Origin: Adineta vaga
Lineage: Eukaryota > Rotifera
Direction of reading: 5' to 3'
Length of the DNA: 64,000 nucleotides
NCBI GenBank assembly: GCA_021613535.1
Contig: CP075492.1
Coordinates: forward strand, 18,662,001 to 18,726,000
A program made the translations under genes and the position numbers. The notes below the pieces were generated by a model, which worked only from the letters and a program-made list of their open reading frames with translations, did no database searches and had not been told where the DNA came from. Shown piece by piece: positions 56,177-64,000 of the stretch (positions within the stretch are counted from its first letter, which is position 1; the number at the start of each line of letters is the position of its first letter).

Positions 56177-59100
56177 CTACTTTTCTTCTAGTTGATCCCT
56201 GTCAACCCGTATTTCCACATTATCTTGTATTTGTTGACGGAAGAAATGTTTTTGCACATAACGTCCAAAACGAATTAGATAAAAGACATTTTTTTCATCT
56301 TCTTGCATTATTAAATCTTGATGACGTTGTAAAAATTTAAATATACGTGGTCCACGTCCCTCTGTTCTATTTAAAAATCCACATGTAACACAATCCACAA
56401 GATGGCGTATTTGATAACGAAGAATTTCATAATCAGATAAAACATTGTAGATCATCTTATGACGCCATGCTATACTTTGTTCCTTTAAGGATGGAATTTC
56501 ACCGACAGCTACACCTTCAAGTATAAAATATTAATTATATAAGGATTTAATTCCGTAGAATATACTTACTAATCATTAAATTAACAACAAAAATACAAAG
56601 AACAATACCAGTAAGAATAAATATCAAATAAAGTATTGCGTAATAAGCAAAATTACCATCTGATTGACCATAAAGTCGATCTTCATAATTCAGATCAAAT
56701 ATCATTAAACTTGTACGAATCAATGCTTCGATAGGTGTTCCATATACATCTTGATTTTGAAGTAACATCCAAAAAGAAAAACCAAATCCACATACAATAA
56801 TCATTAATACAGGTAAGAATTCAATAAACTTCAATAAAATACATTGTAACATCACAACGTAAATACCAATATGACCATAGGCTACGTATCGAACATATGT
56901 AAGAAAATTAATCCAAGCAAGAAGAAGTGAAATTGAACCAATTTGATATTGAACAGGACAACGGAAGATTACAGGACTAAGCCATGGATACCAATCCCAT
57001 ATAGAGATAAATGAAAGACCTAGAACAGCCATTTCTAGATAACTTGCACCCAAACGTAATATTTTTGGAAAAAGACTTATAACAATTAAGATATTTTTCA
57101 CAATAAATACATACAAAAACGCAAAAGAAACCCATCTAAGTCTTCTGTAGCTATCTGGTTTGAACACTTCTGTTACATTTGCATTAACAAGTGTGTTAGA
57201 TACTCTTTCACATGTTGCCGGATCTTCAGAATAAGTAACATTGATTAAATCATAAAAATATTGTGGATGTTTCGCTTGAAGCATAAGTGCTGTGAATATA
57301 CCCAAATACGTTGAATAGAGTAAAAAGGAAAGAACTAATAAATAGTTGCCAAACATACGAAATTTCGTTTTGCGTAAATACATATTATATGGGTGATCAA
57401 TAAGTTTAGGACATGATGATTGTTGAGAAGCAATAAATAATGGATGATTACGAACTAATATATAACTATTATTGGAATATGGTTTATGATGAGTATCATC
57501 GTTGTTGTTATTCATACAGCAGTAGCAGCAAAATGCACATCTAACTTTTTCACTACCAGTAAGTCTATTAAATCGATCACGACAAGTATATGAAAGTGGA
57601 CCAGGAGCAGAACCTGAAACAATATCAGTGCAATATTCAAAAAAACAATGTGTACTAGATATCAATGACTTTTAGACAGTGCATCATTTTCTAAATGAGT
57701 TGATTTTAGTTATTCAAGAAACAAATTATAAAAATAGTTTTCAACTAGCTTTATGACCAAATGAGACTACGAAATAAAATTTGACAATACCTTGTCTATA
57801 CCATTGTTCAACAGTAAATTCATCTTGATAGAATTCATAATCATAGATTTTCTTAAATACCTTCTGTCCTTCACCACCAACAGTTCGAGTTAGTTTTGTA
57901 TCAATAACATGTAATGCCACATTTGGCATATATCGAATAAGTTTACGCATTGGTGTATCATATGCTTTAATTTCTTTGATAGGTTGTGCATTTCGCATCA
58001 TACTACGCCATAATGGATGTTCAAAAAGAATATCTTTAACTAATTTATCACGACCATTCATAATAGCTATTTCTAAACAATTGTATAATTGTGCATTTCG
58101 AAGAATAGGTGATGCATTGTGTTCAAGTAGGTATTCTGCTACTTCCAAACGATCATATTGACAAGCTAAATGAAGTGGAGTTATACGACGATCGGCAATA
58201 ATATCAACATCCATTTCAACAGTTTCTACCAGATATTTGACAACTTTGAGATGATCTATTTGATGCAAATAGTTTTTTAAGCAAAAAATACATTATCAAA
58301 GTTCAAGAAACTCAGTAGTTATAGGTAGATTAAACGTATCGTATGCACTGAACTTTCTTCGTATAACAATCGAATGTTGAAATGGAAGACATATATAGTA
58401 GCGATCCTGAGAATTTATTAATAAAATAGTAATATAGTCATATCTTTTATTAGATATGCGTGTTCCAAAGGAAATAAGATCTGTACAATGCTTCGCTGTC
58501 AAATAAAAACAAATGACTGAAGTTTTCTCTCAAGATAAAAAAAAGATTTTAGATTGTTTACTTTATCGTAACATTTACTTAACTTCTAGAGAGAAAACAT
58601 TTATTTAGAACTATTCGAATGAATGAATGAAAATATCCGAATAGGATTTCCTCCTTTTGATTGACTTATAGTCAAATTCCATCTGTTACAAAAAATTGAA
58701 CTAGACGAAGTAAATTAGAGTAGAATAATCTTGCACATCTCTACTAAATAAACTATAGTGTATCAATAAACTTACTATTTGCGGCAGCCAGATGAAGACA
58801 TGATTGTCGATCATTATCACCTTGTTTGAATAGGTTATCTCTGGAATCTTTTTTAGTAAACATATCGTAAAAAAATTTGACAATTCCTTCGTATCCCTTT
58901 TCACATGCTACATACACAGCTGTTTGACCAAGATCATTCTTTTTGTCGATTATATTTATAACTGCTGACGATTTTGTATTATACTTCGCGATAATAACTA
59001 ATTGTTTACAGATTTCTAATTGATTTGAGCATACTGCAGTATGTAAAGGTGTGTTGCCAGCATTATCTGGGGTCATCATAACACGCTGCATATTTTTGAA

Positions 59101-61012
59101 CCTTGGTTCCTTGTCAATCATTTTGACTAAATCAAGACCACTTTCACTTTTGGCTAGAATATGTAAAACTGTCTCGCCATCATCATTGCGCTCCGTCCAT
59201 TCAATATTATCTATCTGCAAAAAAATTATGTATATGATGAAAGAAACGTAAAAGTTAATTTAGCCTTAATACTTTGAGTAAATATTTGAAGCATTCATTT
59301 GCTTCGTAGAAAGCAGCAGTTAATAATGGAGTATAACCAGCATTATTTTTCGCATTGATATCATTACGATCTAAATAATAGTTATGTTACTGAAGAGAAA
59401 ATAATTCAATCAGCGTTATATGTTTTTGATGAATTTTATTATGTCGATAGTAGTTTAAAATATAGTGAACTTACCAAAACCTCTTTTGTCTATAAACCAT
59501 TTAAGCATATCAACATGATTGTGGCGGCAAGCCATGTGTATTAATTGGTTCTTTTGGTCTGAATATTTCGTAATACGATCCATAAATGGCTCCAATAAAG
59601 AAAGTTGTTCTAGAATTAATCGATTTTTTGCTGAATGAATTCATAACAGAAAACGAATCAAGATCGAACATAACCGATCATTACTAACTCAGATCATAAT
59701 CAACTTAATTTCCTGTCAAATTGATCAAGTTTTTTCATTCATTCTCGTCTTCCAGATTTAGTAACGATAAAATGACTTAAAATGAGTTGTTGTTTACAAG
59801 ATCAAGTAAATTCAATCCTGATCGGTTTTCATTTATAAATTCATTGAGCAATTTTGAAACTGACAGAAATGAAAATTACCTTCGATTATTTTTCGTTTTG
59901 TGGCAAAATCAAATGCTAACAATAATTGATAGAGATTTATTTCGTTGATCAACTTCTCTATAATATATGGGGAGCAATGACCATGAGAAAGAGCAAATGC
60001 TAATGGACTTCGATTATCCACTGTTGGCGATGTAAGCAGGTCTAATTTGTTTCTTTTCCCAGTCTTATTGTACCATGTATGTAGTAAGTCAAACATATAT
60101 TTAAGATTTTCTGCTGTCTGCAATGGATCACTAGGAATGAACATAAAATGAAATACATTTTCATTCATAGTAGTTCGTGCCTTCAAATGAACAAAAAATA
60201 AGAAAAATAACAATCAGTTAATAATAGAAAAGATATTTCTTACTTTTATATTAGCACCGTTCTCGAGTAAATAAGAAGCAAAATTACATCGATTTGCTAT
60301 AACAGCTAAATGGAGTGGTGTCCGTCCTTCATCATCTACCTGATCAATTTGGAAATTAGGCTTGAAGCGTCGGGTTAACTCTTCCACAATATATGGAATC
60401 TGTTGGTTCGATGATGATAAGTCATTTGCAGCAACGAGATTGCTATTCGTATTATTGGATCTAATAGTATTTTGGGATTGATTAGTATTCCAAAGTTCCC
60501 TCGATTGAGCAGCTACGTGAAGAGCATTTTCACCATGACCACCAAGAATTTTTATATCTAAGAAATATTGATATTTAAATTCTTAGTCATAGACTTAAAG
60601 AAATATGACAAAGATTAATCTTTTTATTATTTCGCGTTTACAGAATATCACTTCAATTTAGTTTAGATGACAAGATAATTCTCAGACGTACTTTTGAAAT
60701 TATTTAGACTTAGATTAATACTTAATTTAATTAATTAGGACCCAATTGTTATGAAAAATATTAATACATACTACATTCATATGAACCCTTCTCGCGCAGG
60801 TCTGTTGTGCCAAGGAGAATTTTTGCTACGAAAGTATTATTTTTTGACACAGCATAATGAAGCGCTGGCCATTGTTTTCTTTCATCTAAGTTGTGTATTA
60901 ACTTTTGAATCTCTCTTTTTTGTAGACGATCATGTTCAACTTTTTTTTCAAATGTATTCCATTTAGTTTCAGCTTCAATTTGAGTTGATGCGGCTGCAGC
61001 CTTAAAATTCAT
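56177..61012 (-). CDS. TRPA1-like cation channel, 9 exons
   Basis: Minus-strand exons 60772-61012, 60244-60557, 59880-60180, 59475-59609, 59273-59370, 58776-59214, 57791-58255, 56570-57613 and 56177-56514 splice in phase to 1,124 aa, the usual TRPA1 length. The N-terminal two thirds is ankyrin repeats (ENALHVAAQ; GRTPLHLAVIANRCNFASYL; GYTPLLTAAF; GNTPLHTAVCSNQLEICKQL; LHLACQYDRLEVAEYLLEHN). Six membrane helices follow (for example FGNYLLVLSFLLYSTYLGIF and AYYAILYLIFILTGIVLCIF), with a pore region containing SLMIFDLNYEDRLYG like the TRPA selectivity filter, then a helical C-tail. TRPA1 channels sense irritants or temperature at the plasma membrane. A Cys cluster (RCAFCCYCC) precedes helix 1. 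An upstream first exon may replace the MNFK start; see 61054-61207 and 62289-62423. Confidence 0.9.
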
Positions 61013-61053
61013 TTTATATAAATGATAATGAAAAGAGTTTATGGTTTATTTAC

Positions 61054-61207
61054 TTCGAATAATAATTGTTGCGCTGGTTTTGAACCTGATCGGCCATAAG
61101 TAATCAATAGCGGATCATCCACCAACATCGTCATACGAAAATCGTTTATTGTTGCTAATAGAGAAACTATAGTCTCTGATTGTTTTATTTCATATGAATC
61201 TCGAGAC
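61054..61207 (-). other. Proximal copy of the TRPA1 first coding exon
   Basis: Open on the minus strand, ending LLITYGRSGSKPAQQLLFE followed by GTAAAT. The 53-bp gap to TTTTAAG/GCTGCAGCC has the size of an intron and joins in frame to AAAASTQIEAE. Its acceptor side (CTTTTAG/G) requires an exon ending in phase 2, which the distal copy does not supply, so it is an alternative or decayed copy. The proximal and distal copies are clearly homologous. Confidence 0.5.
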
Positions 61208-61245
61208 CTAAAAGTATATTTTTTAAGTTAAAAAAAATGCTCTAC

Positions 61246-61994
61246 GGCTGGGCCGGCCAAGCATAACGGAATTTCATTTTTGCAACTTGTGAGATACATA
61301 TCTCCTGAATAACAAGAGAGATCTTTCTGAAATTTTGGGTATATATAAAGACTAACTGGCTTTACCAGCGCTAAAAATTTCACTGAGTTATCATAAACCA
61401 TAGTGAAGTTATTTCAAAAATATCGTTCGTTACGGAATTTCAAAAAATGGACAACATTTTTCTGCAAAACTAAGCTTCTCATAAATGAACATTCTGCATA
61501 AAAGTTATTCAGTTTTGCACAAGCTATTAGAATATCCCGTCGCTTTAGTTATAAGAAAATCCCTTCAAATAAGGCAGCTTAGAAGTTGAGCGTTACGGAA
61601 TTTCACCAATTTTGTTGTTTTCCACGGAGGATAGTTCAGTAACATTTTTATGATAATTTTAACTATGAAATCGAACTTATTTTTATTTGCAATGATCAAG
61701 AATATTGTTTTCTACTAATCGATTAATTCATTTTCATTTTATTTTCAAAATCTCATGGAAAATTTCATTCATCTTTTTGACAAAAATGAAAAAACTGGAA
61801 AATTTCGTACTTTTTCGTGTTTTTAAACTCGTTGGAGAGAAAAATTATATTGATTTTCTATGTCAGCCAAGTAACTCGGAGTGCTGAACAAACTTCATAA
61901 TATTTAAAGATCATACTGAGTATAACAAACTTTTTTCCTATAAAATACTGATTTTAAACCTTCCCAACGGAGGGGATCGATGGTTGGCCGAGCC
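61246..61994. mobile_element. Non-autonomous TIR element of about 750 bp
   Basis: Left end GGCTGGGCCGGCCAAGC, right end GGTTGGCCGAGCC, inverted with a few mismatches. Inside, ACGGAATTTCA is repeated at 61266, 61432 and 61595 (spacing 166 and 163). No coding frame. It lies between the two copies of the TRPA1 first exon. Confidence 0.5.
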
Positions 61995-62004
61995 TTTATT
62001 GTTT

Positions 62005-62288
62005 TTCTACAAAATATATAAATAAACTTGTCATTCACCCATCTTGTGAACCCTTTTCGCGCATGGAAACATCTCATAAAGCGTCTTCTAATCCTGATTT
62101 ACTTAGATTAACATTTCATAAGCTCTTCCTAAACTTCTGAATTTTTTTTTTCGTACACAGTAACATTCAACTTGTTTTCTATATAAATGCATACCTTTGA
62201 TTTTTAGCTGTAACTTGATTGGATTCAGATACGGTCTAAAAATTTTAATTATATCGATGATAATGACAAGAGTTTTTTATTTATTTAC
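62005..62288. repeat. Left copy of a duplicated flank
   Basis: Sequence at 62015-62095 (CATGGAAACATCTCATAAAG) recurs with drift at 62490-62572 (CGAAATATCTCATAAAGC), about 475 bp apart. This shows the 5' region of the TRPA1 gene has been duplicated in pieces. Confidence 0.45.
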
Positions 62289-62423
62289 TTCGGACGACAA
62301 TTGTTGTGCTGATTTTGAACTGGATCGACCAGAAGCGATTACTAATGGACCATCTACCGACAATGGTTTATGATCATCGTTCGCTGTTGTTCTTGGATAA
62401 ACTGTACTCTTTGATGAATTCAT
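62289..62423 (-). other. Distal copy of the TRPA1 first coding exon
   Basis: 45 codons from ATG at 62423: MNSSKSTVYPRTTANDDHK, then a stretch ending VIASGRSSSKSAQQLSSE, and a GTAAAT donor in phase 0. Joined to the acceptor at 61000 it gives a 1,165-aa channel in frame. The intervening 1.3 kb holds the proximal copy and the TIR element. Confidence 0.55.
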
Positions 62424-62997
62424 CTAGTGCAAATCTCAATACTTGAAAGTATATTGTTTTTTTTTCTGAAAAAATATGCCTTGTTTTTCATAAAATATAT
62501 AAATGAACTTATCATTAACCTTCATGTAAACCTTTTTCACACATCGAAATATCTCATAAAGCATCTCCTAAGCTCGCTTCATTCATGGAAACATCATATG
62601 AACTATCTTGCACTTATTTCACTTACGCCGAATTCTCATGAATTACGTGATAAAACCTGTTTTATCATCTAGAATAACTACCGAAAGTAATTATGGACGA
62701 GTTTTTCTGGTGATGTCTGGTAACTGCAGTAGTGCAGTGTGCCCAGTAGCACCAAACAGAGGAATACAGTATTTTCAGTATTATTGTTCTATCAAAAAAT
62801 AGTTAGTATATGCAACATGTAGCTGAAGTATATGAAATTTAACGAGAATAGGTAGTCCTTTCTCAATATATTCTCAAATTTTTACAGTGTGTAAAAGCAG
62901 TACCCAAGGGTATAGATATCACTGAATCTTTTAAATCGAAAAAGATTTTATATAACATTTGAAATGCGTAAAAGTGTAAGTCGAGTTGTTTTTATAT

Positions 62998-63076
62998 AAA
63001 GGACAAGTAACATTCGTCCTTGCGACTCATTTGACCCTCGGCTGTGTAAGGCGCGGATATTTTTTCTCTGCGGACC
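62998..63076. repeat. Dispersed repeat, copy 1
   Basis: GGACAAGTAACATTCGTCCT then CATTTGACCCTCGGCTGTGT. A copy about 85% similar lies at 63719-63787. Directly followed by a one-armed C-rich telomere-like piece. Confidence 0.6.
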
Positions 63077-63090
63077 ACACCCACACCCAC
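63075..63090. repeat. One-armed telomere-like piece
   Basis: CCACACCCACACCCAC with no matching G-rich arm nearby. Confidence 0.45.
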
Positions 63091-63316
63091 AAGTTACACT
63101 CGTTCCAGCCCCACTCCTGCCTACACTGAAAAACGTTTGGCACCTGATGTACTAAACTTTTTTAAGTTTAGTAAGCTCTAAGAGGTTCGGCGATTATCAA
63201 GAAAAATCATCGTAAGATTTCCTAAATGATATCCGAAACCTTGACAGTTCTGTAGCATGCTCACGGAGCCATCATTGGTTTCGTAATTAAACAAAAGGTT
63301 TAGTCGATTGTCTACT

Positions 63317-63383
63317 ATCTTGAGAGTGGATGCGGGTGAGTGTGGGTTAGAAGTAATTCCCCACACCGACACCTACACCCTCA
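63317..63383. repeat. TGTGGG-type palindromic element
   Basis: ATCTTGAGAGTGGATGCGGG and a right arm of CCACACCGACACCTACACCC ending TCAG, with loop TTAGAAGTAATTCC shared with the copy at 63845. Confidence 0.7.
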
Positions 63384-63718
63384 GCACTTTAAGAACCTTT
63401 TTTTACTGAAACTTACCTTGAAAATAAAGATTTCACTTTTAAGATGAATATTGCTTTAGAATGACGCTGATATTTCGATTGTTTCTTAATCTTTTTTCTT
63501 TTCTATTTCTTATCAATGTCAAGCAACCTTGGCTCACAATGAAAAACTCTATATACGACCATAGTATATAGACGCGTATGATGGTTGTATATCTTAATAA
63601 CTATATACAAGGACAAGCCGTGTATATCTGAAGTCTGTTACTTTCTTTTTTTTCCTCATATAAAGGATAAAGATGAAGATAATCTTTACATTCACAAGAT
63701 AAATATAAGAAAATGAAA

Positions 63719-63787
63719 CAAGTAACGTTCGTCCTTGCGGCTCATTTGACCCTCGGCTGTTTAAGGCGAGGATACTTTTTGTCTGCA
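63719..63787. repeat. Dispersed repeat, copy 2
   Basis: CAAGTAACGTTCGTCCTTGC then CATTTGACCCTCGGCTGTTT; see copy 1 at 62998. Confidence 0.6.
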
Positions 63788-63844
63788 CAATCTCTCGAAA
63801 TTTTGAAAAGATGATCAAGGACATGATGCGCACGAGAGTAGTGA

Positions 63845-63923
63845 TGGGTGTGGCTACGGGTGTGGGTTTGAAGTAATTCCCCACATCGACACCCACACTC
63901 ACACCCACCCATACCCTCAAGAT
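63845..63923. repeat. TGTGGG-type palindromic element
   Basis: GGGTGTGGCTACGGGTGTGG and a long C-rich arm ending CATACCCTCAAGAT. Loop TTTGAAGTAATTCC. Confidence 0.75.
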
Positions 63924-64000
63924 TTATCTAATAATAAAATTTTCGAAAGAAATAATACATCAGACAGAATACAAATTACATTCTTGCTCTTATTTTACTT

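Larger units (their letters stand above)
62424..64000. other. Right end of window, repeats and no gene
   Basis: A repeat with CGTCCTTGCGACTCATTTGA is present at 62998-63076 and 63719-63787. TGTGGG-type elements lie at 63075, 63317 and 63845. No supported coding region. Confidence 0.45.

Noticed and set aside
56017-56340. 107-codon plus-strand frame
   Set aside because: Antisense to the last exon of the TRPA1-like gene, which has splice and domain support.
1-64000. tRNA or rRNA genes
   Set aside because: No convincing tRNA B-box with matching arms and no rRNA core sequence was found by reading both strands.

Overview
The window looks like nuclear DNA of a bdelloid rotifer (Adineta/Rotaria type). 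The evidence is: strongly AT-rich sequence; genes split by introns of about 45-60 bp; several gene families expanded in bdelloids (NHL-repeat proteins, ADP-ribosyltransferase-TPR proteins, F-box/LRR proteins, fem-1 ankyrin proteins, FkbM methyltransferases, small rhodopsin-like receptors); and many short tracts of TGTGGG, the telomere repeat reported for bdelloids. The species cannot be fixed from sequence alone.

Layout. 1-11.2 kb: a 105-bp satellite array, a short minisatellite, an intact 10-exon P-loop ATPase gene (DUF3987-like), an intact 5-exon KDZ-like DDE transposase gene, and a 48-bp tandem array. The two arrays share a core of about 34 bp in opposite orientation, so the block has the shape of one large DNA transposon with array-type inverted ends. 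11.2-20.7 kb: receptor fragment, ART-TPR pseudogene, glycosyltransferase fragment, HTTM-type membrane protein, RTE-like retroelement tails, F-box/LRR remnant. 20.7-28 kb: FkbM methyltransferase, NHL pseudogene, intact F-box/LRR gene, LRR-per-exon fragment. 28-33 kb: a very large J-domain/hydrophobic-hairpin/TPR/patatin protein with one frameshift. 33-36.6 kb: a membrane-anchored NHL-Thr-rich-Hint gene. 37-39.4 kb: an intact ART-TPR gene. 40.8-44.8 kb: three paralogues of a family I do not recognise. 46-49 kb: METTL24-like fragment and fem-1 pseudogene. 49.5-53.1 kb: small EF-hand gene, SKP1-like gene, small unknown gene. 53.4-55.7 kb: another ART-TPR pseudogene. 56.2-62.4 kb: an intact TRPA1-like channel gene with a duplicated first coding exon and a TIR element between the copies. 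63-64 kb: repeats.

About 22 short palindromic elements, each made of TGTGGG-type arms around a partly conserved loop, are scattered from 12.9 kb to the end. Several interrupt or border gene fragments, which suggests they are a mobile or break-repair-derived family. Gene models were built by hand from splice motifs and reading phase. They are strongest for the ATPase (1,021 aa), transposase (603 aa), F-box/LRR (605 aa), ART-TPR (661 aa), EF-hand (144 aa) and TRPA1 (1,124 or 1,165 aa), whose spliced lengths all divide by three.
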